Below are positions 12,768-24,103 of a DNA stretch of 64,000 nucleotides, piece after piece. Position 1 is the stretch's first letter. Each line of letters opens with the position of its first letter. The notes under the pieces were generated by a model. That model searched no databases, was not told the DNA's origin, and worked only from the letters and a program-made list of their open reading frames with translations. Made by a program: the position numbers and the translations under genes. Source of the stretch: Strongylocentrotus purpuratus (Eukaryota > Echinodermata > Echinoidea > Camarodonta > Strongylocentrotidae). The DNA is taken from contig NW_022145594.1 in NCBI RefSeq assembly GCF_000002235.5, positions 19,931,390 through 19,995,389 on the forward strand, given 5' to 3'.

Positions 12768-14018
12768 CTACCCTAATGCATGCAAAGTGATTCCAATATA
12801 GATGTTGTACCACTTAGAACTTTCCTCTATAATATCGAGCTTTTTTAGCTCTTCAAAAACCTCCGAATGTTTTACTCTATCAAGTCTTTGAATAATCAAA
12901 AATACACATATACACATCCTTCTGCATTTCGACTGCTCTTTCCATTGAATTTGTAACCACAAATATTGCGTTTCTTGTGCCCGCATCATCTAAAAAACAA
13001 AATTGTTTCCTTCCGATCTTTGTAGTTATTCTAATTATTTCTCTCGAAAGCAATACCCTCAAGATGATCTTAGTAATATGGAAAATAACTTAGGCTGATT
13101 ATTTTCAGTTGGATTACTATGAAAGAACAAGAGGCCATTCATGAAGCTAGCCAAAACAAGAAGCCGCCTTGACATAGGAAAAATCTCTATAGCCAGAGAG
13201 TTATAAGAAACCCAGCCACACCACACTATCTACGGGATCTTCATTACCACGATGGCGAGGTGTGGCCTTCAAGGTATATTCAAGGTATTTTGATTTGATT
13301 TGATTTAATTGTATTGGTTTCTGCATCTATTTTCCTTTTTTCATCATACATTTTCATGATGTGGTTTAATACAATATTTTAAGTGTGTATACTTTTATAC
13401 AGATAATAAACGGAATTAAACAAATATATTGAATGCATAATTAACATGTATTAGATGCAGGAGGGCTACAGAAATAAGCACAGTAGCTTGACGTGCCCAC
13501 AGCCCTTAAGGTATATTGCTCACAATCCACATCTCCCTGTTTCTTTGGGAGAGTAATGAAAATGGATCTGCCCAATTCAACATGAAATGTCCCTTCATCA
13601 TATATTTAATTGATAATTTATGTTAATCTTTAATATCTTCTTCAGCACTATCTGTTGTTGGTGCATAAATCACTTTGATTGAGATGTTAAAAGGTGTTTC
13701 CTGTAATTTCACTAGGAGCACCTTATCACTTACACAACAGTGTCCCAACACATTTTTTGAGATAACCGGATCCAGCAGTAGCCCCACACCTCTTTCATGA
13801 TTTTCACCTCGTGTATGCATCATTCTGCACTCATCTATCACAAACTCGCCGTTGTTGAGCCATCTTGTTTCACTTTTTCCCAATATGTTGTCCCAAGGGG
13901 ATATTAAAGGTATGATAAATGAGTTTTTTGGAATTATAGACCTTCTGATAAATAAATCTTTGGGAAAAAAGAGTAACTGCCATACAATCATATATCTAAG
14001 TAATGTGTTGGCTATCAA
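12768..14018 (-). pseudogene. RTE-like LINE remnant in unit 1
   Basis: On the minus strand an APE endonuclease fragment (about 13890-13623) shows GKSETRW with the catalytic-type Glu, then HERGVGLLLDPV and IKVIYAPTTDS. Further along (13062-12768), in two frames, is an RT fragment with AGTRNAIFVV, then VEMQKDVYMCIFDYSKT and FDRVKHSEVFEEL, the DYxKAFDRVKH region typical of RTE-type elements. About 550 bp of unrelated sequence lies between, including a plus-oriented TTGATTTGATTTGATTTAAT run near 13293 that looks like another LINE tail. Dead copy. Units 2 and 3 carry it at the corresponding places. Confidence 0.8.
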
Positions 14019-14254
14019 GTTACAAAAGAGTTCACCATTTTCAATAGAAAGATTGATTTCTCTTACAAGAAAGATTATCCAGGTTTTTTTATCTTCTTAA
14101 TTTAGATGTATAGCTTAAAGCTATTTAATTGAAAATGTTAACCATAATATTGGCAAGGACATATTTTTGGTCTGTCCATATAGAAAAAAGGTAATGTCGG
14201 GTATAAACTTGGACCCAAAGAAGAAAAATAATTGAAAATCTCAAGCACACAAAC

Positions 14255-14326
14255 CTTGGATGGGCCAGTAAGTTTTGTAGTTGAATCTTCAAACCTTTTC
14301 CTCTTTCTTCTTTTCTGCTCCATCAA
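14255..14326 (-). CDS. Gene B cassette exon copy 3c (array unit 1)
   Basis: This exon of 72 bp is in phase 0 at both ends. The minus strand has acceptor TTATTTTTTTAG and donor AAG/GTTTGTGTG. It encodes 24 residues: LMEQKRRKRKRF, with a strongly basic KRRKRKR cluster resembling a nuclear localisation signal, then EDSTTKLTGPSK. The second half matches the exon at 32975-33030 (DDSTTKLAGPSK) with the same donor, so it is a relative of that exon. Being symmetric, it can be used or skipped without a frameshift. Unit 1 has Glu where units 2 and 3 have Asp. The uninterrupted frame and splice sites in all three copies are notable in a locus otherwise full of decayed sequence. Use in mRNA is unproven. 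Confidence 0.6.
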
Positions 14327-14716
14327 CTAAAAAAATAAGTTAAAGCATATTTACAATACAATGTATATTTCTTCCAACTTTCTTCACAAATATGTAGAAG
14401 ATTTTCAGCAATTATTTCTATTGGTAAAGGTCATAACTTAGCTTCTCATAATCTCAGATGATTATTTTGTACACAAACTGTGGGTTCAGCATAAAATAAT
14501 GGTCATTGCGTCATGTAATGTTCAGAACTTCCGACACCTTCAAAATCCATGAAATTTAATAAAAGATTTCATTACATTGAGGTTATACCTTATAACCCTG
14601 TCACATTTATTTATTAAAACTATTAAAACCTTGTGGAAAGAGGGAACAAAACATTGAGAAACAAATCAAAATCAATTGTTCTTGTTTGGAGGTGTTTTGA
14701 TATGCCTCGTAGTTTA

Positions 14717-15481
14717 AAGGAAACCAAAACCTTCATACTAAGTTACTTTTATTGTAAAGTTTAAAAGATTTGAATAAAATCAGTGAAAATTTGAACAAAA
14801 TCGGGCAAGGAATAAGAAAGTAAGAGTGTGTGTGTGTGTGTGTGTATTTGGGTTTTTACAGACGTGTATCAATCAGATATGATTATTTACGTCTGGGGAC
14901 CGACTTTTAACGTCACCATCCGAAAGACGTGACTCAGTTTCGAACCTGCGTTCTCGGCTGAATCAGTTTGTAACTTCCACTGTTAGCTGGATTACAGGCG
15001 CACGCCACAACGCCTAGTTTTTTTTTTTAATTTTTTTTTTTTAAGAGCTTTTTTAAATGACTAGTCACTAGAGGGCGGTATTCAATTTGATGACATCATC
15101 AGTGAACAACTCTCCATGCCTTTTGTACATAAAATTTCAGAATTTTTTTGTTTTCTTCGTATTTATTTGTGTTCTTGATCCGACTTCATAACATGTGAAG
15201 TAGAATATCATTTTGCATTCTATATCTTGCTTTCGGAGGAGTACATTATCTCAATCACAAGAAAGAAGGAAAAACATGAAATTTGATGTACAAAAGGCAT
15301 GGAGAGTTGTCCACAGATGATGTCATCAAATTGAATACCGCCCTCTAGTGACTAGTCATTTCAAAAAGCTCTTATTACTTCCTTATTCCTTGTCCGATTT
15401 TGTTTAAATTTTCACTGATATTTTTCAAATATCTTAAACTTTACAATAAAAGTAACTAAGTATGAAGGTTTTGGTTTCCTT
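14717..15481. mobile_element. Foldback element private to unit 1
   Basis: Units 2 and 3 read straight through this site. Here 765 bp intervene, flanked by TA and ending in long inverted repeats that begin AAGGAAACCAAAACCTTCAT and continue for over 100 bp. A second pair of inverted stretches with GAGGGCGGTATTCAATTTGA lies further in. TSD is TA (TTA cannot be excluded), so a Tc1/mariner-like or related non-autonomous element is likely. Nested inside near 14825-15035 are a (TG)n run and a SINE-like fragment with CCATCCGAAAGACGTGA. Confidence 0.8.
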
Positions 15482-15555
15482 TAATTACAGACGTAGGAAG
15501 AATCAAATCTTCTTTAATATTAAAACATTTGACTGGCACATCCTGCTGTTCTTGG

Positions 15556-15664
15556 TCTGACAGATTACCCAAAATCCCTGACTATTTTCCTCTACCTGGT
15601 ATTGAGGATTGTGTTGACCAAATAGGTGGTGCAAAGTTCATCACAAAAGTGCATCTTATGTAAG
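15556..15664 (+). pseudogene. Ty3/gypsy RT fragment ending unit 1
   Basis: About 35 codons of reverse transcriptase with a PDYFPLPxIEDC-like and a GGAKFITKVHL-like region, frameshifted in this unit. It ends abruptly at the unit boundary, whereas in unit 3 the RT continues into flanking DNA. Confidence 0.7.
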
Positions 15665-15666
15665 GG

Positions 15667-16297
15667 TGAACAGTCACTACTGATTTGTTTTGGGCAGTCT
15701 CATTTGCATAGTTTTCAATGCTCCACCAAAAAATATCCCGCATTACATAATCAACTCAACCGGGCACTAGGACGGATGCATGAAAGTAACAATGGCCAAA
15801 AGCACAATTTAAGAATACATACCAATGAGGGCATTTACATCGCCATAATGATTATTCAAGTATTTTTGTGTCTGTATTGACAAAACCAAAACCAGCCATG
15901 CAGGCCCAAAAATGTTAAAAAGTCGAGTGTATGTAATATATAATAATTAAACTACATTGAAACAGTCACTACCGATTTGTTTTGGGCAGTCTCATTTGCA
16001 TAGTTTTCAATGCTACACCAAAAAATATCCCACATTACATAATCAACTCAACCGGGCACTAGGTCGGAGGCACGAAAGTAACAATGGCCAAAAGCACAAT
16101 TTAAGAATACCTACCAATTAGGGCATTTACATCGCCATATTGATAATGCTTATTCAAGCATTTTTGTGTCTATATTTACAAAAACCAAAACCAGCCATGC
16201 AGGCCCAAAAATGTTAAAAATTCGAGTGTATGTAATGTATAATAATTAAACTACAATGAAACAGTCACTACCGATTTGTTTTGGGCAGTCTCATTAT
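15667..16297. repeat. About 295-bp local tandem repeats of unit 2
   Basis: Copies start near 15667, 15957 and 16257 (the last partial) with ACAGTCACTAC and CGATTTGTTTTGGGCAGTCT. The ORF at 15626-15880 runs across the unit junction and is not a gene. Confidence 0.75.
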
Positions 16298-16436
16298 GAT
16301 GATTCCATAACCTTGCAGTACACACAAATACTTATATGCTAGATGATCAACCTTTTCTCATCGATTCCACAACGTTTCTTTCACAATGCAATCGCACCAA
16401 CAGAACTGGTCTACACCTTTAATATATTCATTACAT

Positions 16437-17695
16437 ACCCCTTCTACCCTGACGCATGCAAAGTGATTCCAATATAGATGTTGTACCACTTAGAACTTTC
16501 CTCTATAATATCGAGCTTTTTTAGCTCTTCAAAAACCTCCGAATTTTTTACTCTATCAAGTCTTTGAATAATCAACAATACACACATACACGTCCTTCTG
16601 CATTTCGACTGCTCTCTTCATCATATTCCTAACCACAAATATTGCGTTTCCTGTGCCCGCATCATCTACAAAACAAAATTGTTGCCTTCCGATCTTTGGA
16701 GTTATTTTAATTATTTCTCTCGAAAGCAATACCCTTAAGAGGATCTTAGTAATATGGAAAATAACTTAGGCTGATTATTTTCAGTTGGATTACTATGAAA
16801 GAACAAGAGGCCATTCATGAAGCTAGCCAAAACAAGAAGCCGCCTTGACATAGGAAAAATCTCTATAGCCAGAGAGTTATAAGAAACCCAGCCACACCAC
16901 ACTATCTACGGGATCTTCATTACCACGATGGCGAGGTGTGGCCTTCAAGGTATATTCAAGGTATTTTGATTTGATTTGATTTAATTTTATTGGTTTCTGC
17001 ATCTTTTTTCCTTTTTTCATCATACATTTTCATGATGTGGTTTAATACAATATTTTAAGTGTATATACTTTTATACAGATAATAAACGGAATTAAACAAA
17101 TATATTGAATGCATAATTAACATGTATTAGATGCAGGAGGGCTACAGAAATAAGCTCAGTAGCTTGACGTGCCCACAGCCCTTAAGGTATATTGCTCACA
17201 ATCCACATCTCCCTGTTTCTTTGGAAGAGTAATGAAAATGGATCTGCCCAATTCAACATGAAATGTCCCTTCATCATATATTTAATTGATAATTTATGTT
17301 AATCTTTAATATCTTCTTCAGCACTATCTGTTGTTGGTGCATAAATCACTTTGATTGAGATGTTAAAAGGTGTTTCCTGTAATTTCACTAGGAGCACCTT
17401 ATCACTTACACAACAGTGTCCCCAACACATTTTTTGAGATAACCGGATCCAGCAGTAGCCCCGCACCTCTTTCATGATTTTCACCTCGTGTATGCATCAT
17501 TCTGCACTCATCTACCACAAAGTCACCGTTATTGAGCCATCTTGTTTCACTTTTTCCCAATATGTTGTCCCAAGGGGATATTAAAGATATGATAAATGAG
17601 TGTTTTGGAATTATAGACATTCTGATAAATAAATCTTTGGGAAAAAAGAGTAACTGCCATACAATCATATATCTAAGTAATGTGTTGGCTATCAA
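16437..17695 (-). pseudogene. RTE-like LINE remnant in unit 2
   Basis: Counterpart of the unit 1 remnant. The endonuclease part is split by an extra C near 17420, so the two halves fall in different frames (17695-17402 and 17484-17299). The RT part near 16437-16731 is further decayed and no longer gives an open frame. Confidence 0.75.
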
Positions 17696-17930
17696 GTTAC
17701 AAAAGAGTTCACCATTTTCAATAGAAAGATTGATTTCTCTTACAAGAAAGATTATCCAGGTTTTTTATCTTCTTAATTTAGATGTATAGCTTAAAGCTAT
17801 TTAATTGAAAATGTTAACCATAATAATGGCAAGGACATATTTTTGGTCTGTCCATAGAGAAAAAAGGTAATGTCGGGTATAAACTTGGACCCAAATAAGA
17901 AAAATAATTGAAAACCTCAAGCACACAAAC

Positions 17931-18002
17931 CTTGGATGGGCCAGTAAGTTTTGTAGTTGAATCATCAAACCTCTTCCTCTTTCTTCTTTTCTGCTCCATC
18001 AA
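17931..18002 (-). CDS. Gene B cassette exon copy 3b (array unit 2)
   Basis: Same 72-bp phase-0/0 exon as in unit 1, with acceptor TTATTTTTTTAG and donor AAG/GTTTGTG intact. It encodes LMEQKRRKRKRF and DDSTTKLTGPSK. The neighbouring LINE debris in this unit has acquired frameshifts while this exon has not. Selection is possible, but 72 bp is too short to exclude chance. Confidence 0.6.
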
Positions 18003-18470
18003 CTAAAAAAATAAGTTAAAGCATATTTACAATACAAGGTATATTTCTTCCAACTTTCTTCACAAATATGTAGAAGATTTTCAGCAATTATTTCTATTGG
18101 TAGAGGTCATAACTTAGCTTCTCATAATCTCAGATGATTATTTTGTACACAAACTGTGGGTTCAGCATAAAATAATGGTCATTGCGTCATGTAATGTTCA
18201 GAACTTCCGACACCTTCAAAATCCATGAAATTTAATAAAAGATTTCATTACATCGAGGTTATACCTTATAACCTTGTCACATTTATTTATTAAAACTATT
18301 AAAACCTTGTGGAGAGAGGGAACAAAGCATTGAGAAACAAATCAAAATCAATTGTTCTTGTTTGGAGGTGTTTTGATATGCCTCATAGTTTAATTACAGA
18401 CGTAGGAAGAATCAAATCTTCTTTAATAGTAAAACATTTGACTGGCACATCCTGCTGTTCTTGGTCTGAC

Positions 18471-19209
18471 CAGGGACGTGATAGAGAAGGACTGGAATCA
18501 AGCCGCTCTCCTTTAACCCCATGCTCCAAGCCGCCGAAAAGTTATGCGCTAATCTGCAACTGTTGACCAGGTGGTGAGATAAAAGAGCGCATGAAATTTC
18601 AGGAGTTAGAATTCCTACATCAGAAAATGGTATCACTGCAACTGTTCGCTGTCCCTTCCAATGATTTCTCATCCATTGTTGAATGTGTAAAGAGTAGAAC
18701 AAGCGAACACAAACTTGTGTACTTTCAGCCTTTTTTAAACTTGAAAAATACAAAAAAACACGCGAAAACACGCATTAGCAAACTTAATGTTATTGAAGAT
18801 TGTAAACCATGGATCAATTAACGGGACATTAAAGCATGCACAAATTAGCGCATCATCCTAAAATATTGAGTTTTTGACAGGATTTATTTTTTCTTTTACC
18901 AACTCTGGCACACAAATTAAAGGAAGGACGGAGTTTTAAATTTGAAAATTTGTTTGATGCACTATTCCCAATAAAATCCCAATATAAAGTTTTTGATTTA
19001 CACTGAAATTTTTCCGGTAATTTAATATTTTGTAATAAAAAATAAAACTGGTGCCTGGCTTCCGAAAGTCCCCGCAATGGAAGCGCGGTTCGGAGCATGG
19101 AACTTCAAAGCCAAGTGGAATGTTACACATCCCATTGTTACGCTTTAGAACTCAATAATGCGTTTGAATAAATTACAAGAGTTTCGCCTCCTTTTCTTTC
19201 ACCTCCCTG
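18471..19209. mobile_element. hAT-like non-autonomous element private to unit 2
   Basis: The empty site in unit 3 reads TTGGTCTGACAGATTACC. In unit 2 the sequence breaks after GGTCTGAC, runs for 739 bp, and resumes with GTCTGACAGATT. Ends are CAGGGACGTGATAGAGAAGG and, inverted, CAGGGAGGTGAAAGAAAAGG, agreeing at about 16 of 20 positions. A 7-8 bp target duplication and CAGGG termini suggest the hAT superfamily. ORFs inside it (18591-18821, 18853-19130) show no transposase. Confidence 0.75.
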
Positions 19210-19210
19210 G

Positions 19211-19318
19211 TCTGACAGATTACCCAATATCCCTGACTATTTTCCTCTACTTCGTATTGAGGATTGTGTTGACCAAATAGGTGGTGCAAAGTTCATCACA
19301 AAAGTGCATCTTATGTAA
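19211..19318 (+). pseudogene. Ty3/gypsy RT fragment ending unit 2
   Basis: Same RT fragment as at the end of unit 1, cut at the unit junction, with the private hAT-like element immediately upstream. Confidence 0.7.
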
Positions 19319-19322
19319 GGGT

Positions 19323-19952
19323 GAACAGTCACTACTGATTTCTTTTGGGCAGTCTCATTTGCAAAGTTTTCAATGCTTCACCAAAAAATATCCCACATTA
19401 CATAATCAACTCAACCGGGCACTAGGTCGGATGCATGAAAGTAACAATGACCAAAGCACAATTTAAGAATACATACCAATGAGGGCATTTACATCGCCAA
19501 AATGATTATTCAAGTATTTTTGTGTCTGTATTAACAAAACCAAAACCAGCCATGCAGGCCCAAAAATGTTAAAAAGTCGAGTGTATGTAATGTATAATAA
19601 TTAAACTACAATGAAACAGTCACTACCGATTTGTTTTGGGCAGTCTCATTTGCATAGTTTTCAATGCTACACCAAAAAATATTCCACATTACATAATCAA
19701 CTCAACCGGGCACTAGGTCGGAGGCACGAAAGAAACAATGGCCAAAAGCACAATTTAAGAATACATACCAATTAGGGCATTTACATCGCCATATTGATAA
19801 TGCTTATTCAAGCATTTTTGTGTCTATATTGACAAAACCAAAACCAGCCATGCAGGCCCAAAAATGTTAAAAATTCGAGTGTATGTAATGTATAATAATT
19901 AAACTACAATGAAACAGTCACTACCGATTTGTTTTGGGCAGTCTCATTATGA
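19323..19952. repeat. About 295-bp local tandem repeats of unit 3
   Basis: Copies start near 19323, 19612 and 19911 (the last partial), matching those of units 1 and 2. Confidence 0.75.
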
Positions 19953-20096
19953 TGATTCCATAACCTTGCAGTACACACAAATACTTATATGCTAGATGAT
20001 CAACCTTTTCTCATCGATTCCACAACGTTTCTTTCACAATGCAATCGCACCAACAGAACTGGTCTACACCTTTAATATATTCATTACACACCCCTT

Positions 20097-21343
20097 CTAC
20101 CCTGACGCATGCAAAGTGATTCCAATATAGATGTTGTACCACTTAGAACTTTCCTCTATAATATCGAGCTTTTTTAGCTCTTCAAAAACCTCCGAATGTT
20201 TTACTCTATCAAGTCTTTGAATAATCAAAAATACACATATACACATCCTTCTGCATTTCGACTGCTCTCTCCATTGTATTTGTAACCACAAATATTGCGT
20301 TTCTTGTGCCCGCATCATCTAAAAAACAAAATTGTTTCCTTCCGATCTTTGTAGTTATTCTAATTATTTCTCTCGAAAGCAATACCCTCAAGATGATCTT
20401 AGTAATATGGAAAATAACTTAGGCTGATTATTTTCAGTTGGATTACTATGAAAGAACAAGAGGCCATTCATGAAGCTAGCCAAAACAAGAAGCCGCCTTG
20501 ACATAGGAAAAATCTCTATAGCCAGAGAGTTATAAGAAACCCAGCCACACCACACTATCTACGGGATCTTCATTACCACGATGGCGAGGTGTGGCCTTCA
20601 AGGTATATTCAAGGTATTTTGATTTGATTTGATTTAATTGTATTGGTTTCTGCATCTTTTTTCCTTTTTTCATCATACATTTTCATGATGTGGTTTAATA
20701 CAATATTTTAAGTGTATATACTTTTATACAGATAATAAACGGAATTAAACAAATATATTGAATGCATAATTAACATATATTAGATGCAGGAGGGCTACAG
20801 AAATAAGCACAGTAGCTTGACGTGCCCACAGCCCTTAAGGTATATTGCTCACAATCCACATCTCCCTGTTTCTTTGGGAGAGTAATGAAAATGGATCTGC
20901 CCAATTCAACTTGTCCCTTCATCATATATTTAATTGATAATTTATGTTAATCTTTAATATCTTCTTCAGCACTATCTGTTGTTGGTGCATAAATCACTTT
21001 GATTGAGATGTTGAAAGGTGTTTCCTGTAATTTCACTAGGAGCACCTTATCACTAATACACAACAGTGTCCCAACACACTTTTTGAGATAACCGGATCCA
21101 GCAGTAGCCCCACACCTTTTCATGATTTCCACCTCGTGCATGCATCATTCTGCACTCATCTATCACAAACTCGCCGTTATTGAGCCATCTTGTTTCACTT
21201 TTTCCCAAAATGTTGTCCCAAGGGGATATAAAAGGTATAATAAATGAGTGTTTTGGAATTATAGACATTCTGATAAATAAATCTTTGGGAAAAAAGAGTA
21301 ACTGCCATACAATCATATATCTAAGTAATGTGTTGGCTATCAA
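20097..21343 (-). pseudogene. RTE-like LINE remnant in unit 3
   Basis: Counterpart of the unit 1 and 2 remnants: endonuclease debris at 21343-20947 (frameshifted near 21060) and RT debris at 20391-20097 in two frames. Confidence 0.75.
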
Positions 21344-21578
21344 GTTACAAAAGAGTTCACCATTTTCAATAGAAAGATTGATTTCTCTTACAAGAAAGAT
21401 TATCCAGGTTTTTTATCTTCTTAATTTAGATGTATAGCTTAAAGCGATTTAATTGAAAATGTTAACCATAATAATGGCAAGGACATATTTTTGGTCTGTC
21501 CATATAGAAAAAAGGTAATGTCGGGTATAAACTTGGACCCAAAGAAGAAAAATAATTGAAAACCTCAAGCACACAAAC

Positions 21579-21650
21579 CTTGGATGGGCCAGTAAGTTTT
21601 GTAGTTGAATCATCAAACCTCTTCCTCTTTCTTCTTTTCTGCTCCATCAA
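21579..21650 (-). CDS. Gene B cassette exon copy 3a (array unit 3)
   Basis: Third 72-bp phase-0/0 copy. The acceptor has an even longer T run (TTTTTTTTTTAG) and the donor is AAG/GTTTGTG. It encodes the same 24 residues as unit 2, with the KRRKRKR cluster. In the proposed transcript it would be the first of the three copies after the exon at 33030-32975. Confidence 0.6.
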
Positions 21651-22205
21651 CTAAAAAAAAAAGTTATAGCATATTTACAATACAATGTATATTTCTTCCA
21701 ACTTTCTTCACAAATATGTAGAAGATTTTCAGCAATTATTTCTATTGGTAGAGGTCATAACTTAGCTTCTCATAATCTCAGATGATTATTTTGTACACAA
21801 ACTGTGGGTTCAGCATAAAATAATGGTCATTGCGTCATGTAATGTTCAGAACTTCCGACACCTTCAAAATCCATTTATTTATTAAAACGATTAAAACCTT
21901 GTGGAAAGAGGGAACAAAACATTGAGAAACAAACCAAAATCAATTGTTCTTGTTTGGAGGTGTTTTGATATGCCTCATATTTTAATTACAGACTTAGGAA
22001 GAATCAAATCTTCTTTAATAGTAAAACATTTGACTGGCACATCCTGCTGTTCTTGGTCTGACAGATTACCCAATATCCCTGACTATTTTCCTCTACCTCG
22101 TATTGAGGATTGTGTTGACCAAATAGGTGGTGCAAAGTTCATCACAAAAGTGCATCTCATGTAAGGGTACTGGCAGGTAAACTTGACTGAGAGAGCGAAA
22201 TAAGT

Positions 22206-22433
22206 TGTTGGTTTTGCCCCCCCCCCCCCCCTAGTCTGCAAGCACAAACCCTGGTCAGTCGTAAAAGCACTATAAGACTACCATAGACCATGTACTGTAG
22301 CTGCTCCTGACACAGCCAGTAGGTACCTGGGCTAGACTTCTTTCAAGGCACAATGATTTTTTGATTAAGTGTCAAATTAGGGTCTGTGCCTGCAGACTAC
22401 CCCCCCCCCCCCCCCACCCCAGGGGCAAAAATC
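22206..22433. mobile_element. Poly-C ended foldback element inside gypsy RT
   Basis: The ends are inverted: CCCCCCTAGTCTGCAAGCACAAACCCT on the left against AGGGTCTGTGCCTGCAGACTACCCCC on the right. About 230 bp, no ORF. It interrupts the RT just after the GYWQV motif. Confidence 0.65.
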
Positions 22434-22439
22434 AATCGG

Positions 22440-22545
22440 GGAGTATTTGTCACAGGAGCATTTATCGCTTCATGCGGAGCAAATGTCGACGGAGCACTTG
22501 TCGGTGGAGCATTTGTCAACGGAGCAATTGTTGTCGGAGCATGTA
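22440..22545. repeat. Short 15-bp minisatellite fragment
   Basis: About seven degenerate copies of a 15-bp unit close to GGAGCATTTGTCGGC. It belongs to the same family as the large blocks at 24460-24845 and 29320-29760. Confidence 0.7.
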
Positions 22546-23460
22546 TTCGGCATTAGAAACGCCACGGCAACGTTTCAGCACCTGATGAATGATGTCATTG
22601 CCGGACTTGACAATGTTGTGGTGTATATTGGCGATATCCTAGTTTTCAGTAATACTTGGTCAGAGATCAACCCGTTTGCTTGGGAGACTTGTTCGCCGGG
22701 CTGACCGATGCTGGTATTGTTGCGAATTTGGCAAAGTGATAATTTGCAAAGGCCACAGTGACTTACTTCAATAGGTCATGTGGTTGGACATGGACATGTT
22801 GTCCCATGGCAGGCAAAGGTCTAAACTATTGTGGACTTCCTTCCCCCATAATTAAAGAAGGTGATGAAATTTCTGCGGATGTGCGGGTTCTATACCGCAA
22901 AGTTTGTTCCCAATTTCAGTGACATTGTTGCACCCCTCATTGAGCTCCTCAAGAAGAGGGCAATGTTTTATTGGTCAGAACCTTGTGAGATATTCTTTCA
23001 GAAGTAGAAAGCTGTGCCCATGTCAAAGCCTGTGTTGCATGCTCCCGAAATGAAAAGTCTTTTCAACCGGACACTGACGCCAGTGATGTGGGACTAGGTT
23101 GTTCTCCTTTAAAAAGAGGTCTCATGAAGCCTGTATGTGAGCTACTTTTCGAAGAAGCTAAATATCCTCAAACGTAGGTACTATACTGTAGAGAAGGAAT
23201 ACCTTAGTCTAATTATAGCAGTTCAACACTTTGACGTGACCCTTAGCAACTCCTCTGATGCGACTGTTTTCATAGATCACAATATGTTGACTTTCCTTGA
23301 GTGATACAGGAATGAGAATCAGAAACTGTTTTGTTGGAGCGTGTTCCTCAAATCTTATGGATTGAGAGTGGTCGATGTTAGAGGAAGGGACAAAATTATG
23401 GCTGATACGCTTTGTTGAGCACAGGTAGATCTTCTAAACAGTGTTAAGTTGTATTAAAAA

Positions 23461-24103
23461 CACCATGAAAAGGGCCCTGATCTACTTATTATATGAGATT
23501 TAGTGAATAAGTTACATACGGGTATTGTAACAAAGTCTAAACATGTTAAAGAGCTTGAGTGTTATCAAGTAACATATGTAAATTGACATATTAACAGGAA
23601 AATATGAAGCTTAAATCTGAAAATGGTGCGAGGTGGAGGGGGGGGGGGTGGGGTACCCAACATTGATGAAGAGTTATTATCCCGTTTTGGTTACACCCTA
23701 TCACATTGTTACGTGATTAGTCACGTAACAATGAATAAAACCAAACAAATTGCTCTCCTTTGGAGGTGTTTTAAACTGTTGGTATGCCTTATTTCGGACA
23801 TAGTAAGATACTACACAAATATACTAAGCTTCGCCTCTCGGAAAAAAATAGTACTATGCCAGTCCCTCCGAACATATATCATTTCCACTATACTTTCGAA
23901 CTGAATCCTTTGTATTTGTTTGTTTATGTCTATTATTTACAACTAATTTAAACAATAACAAAACATAAGACATGTTTTGACTAACCTTATGTTTTCACAA
24001 TAACTTGTATAGACTCAAGCTGTTTGATCGGAGACCCTCGGTGGACGAAAACATGGCGAACAGTGAAAGTCTACAAATTATTGCTACATGTAGTACATTG
24101 ATT
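23461..24103. other. Spacer, no recognised gene
   Basis: Contains a G-rich run near 23630 and a short inverted repeat TTGTTACGTGATTAGTCACGTAACAA at 23706-23731. The stretch near 23745-23790 resembles part of the array units (TTTGGAGGTGTTTTnAnnTnnTATGCC). The ORF at 23623-23904 is not recognised. Confidence 0.4.

Larger units (their letters stand above)
12290..15666. repeat. Tandem array unit 1
   Basis: First of three head-to-tail units sharing the same order: about 295-bp local repeats, minus-strand LINE debris, a gene B exon (minus), then a plus-strand gypsy RT fragment. Corresponding points recur about 3.65-3.68 kb apart. This unit lacks part of the first local repeat and carries a private foldback element at 14717-15481. 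Confidence 0.85.
15667..19322. repeat. Tandem array unit 2
   Basis: Middle unit of about 3.66 kb. Junctions with both neighbours read TTATGTAAGGGT/GAACAGTCAC. It carries a private hAT-like insertion at 18471-19209. Confidence 0.85.
19323..22165. repeat. Tandem array unit 3
   Basis: Last unit, about 2.84 kb, the shortest because neither private insertion is present. It lacks a stretch near 21870 that the other units have (ATGAAATTTAATAAAAGATT and following). At its right edge the sequence continues into the downstream gypsy reverse transcriptase instead of another repeat. Confidence 0.85.
22060..23460 (+). pseudogene. Ty3/gypsy retrotransposon, RT and RNase H remnant
   Basis: Plus-strand frames with stops and shifts give the RT order: PLPRIEDCVDQIG, AKFITKVHLM, then GYWQVNLTERAK in the same frame beyond a stop. 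After an interruption follow ATATFQHLMNDVIAGLDN and VVYIGDILVFSNTW, where the catalytic YIDD box has become YIGD. Downstream are a FLRMCGFYTAKFVPNFSDI-like connection and RNase H motifs RRYYTVEKEYLSLIIAVQHF and ATVFIDHNMLTFL. No protease, integrase or LTR was recognised. Two other repeats (22206-22545) lie in the middle of RT. It supplies the right breakpoint of the tandem array. Inactive. Confidence 0.85.
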
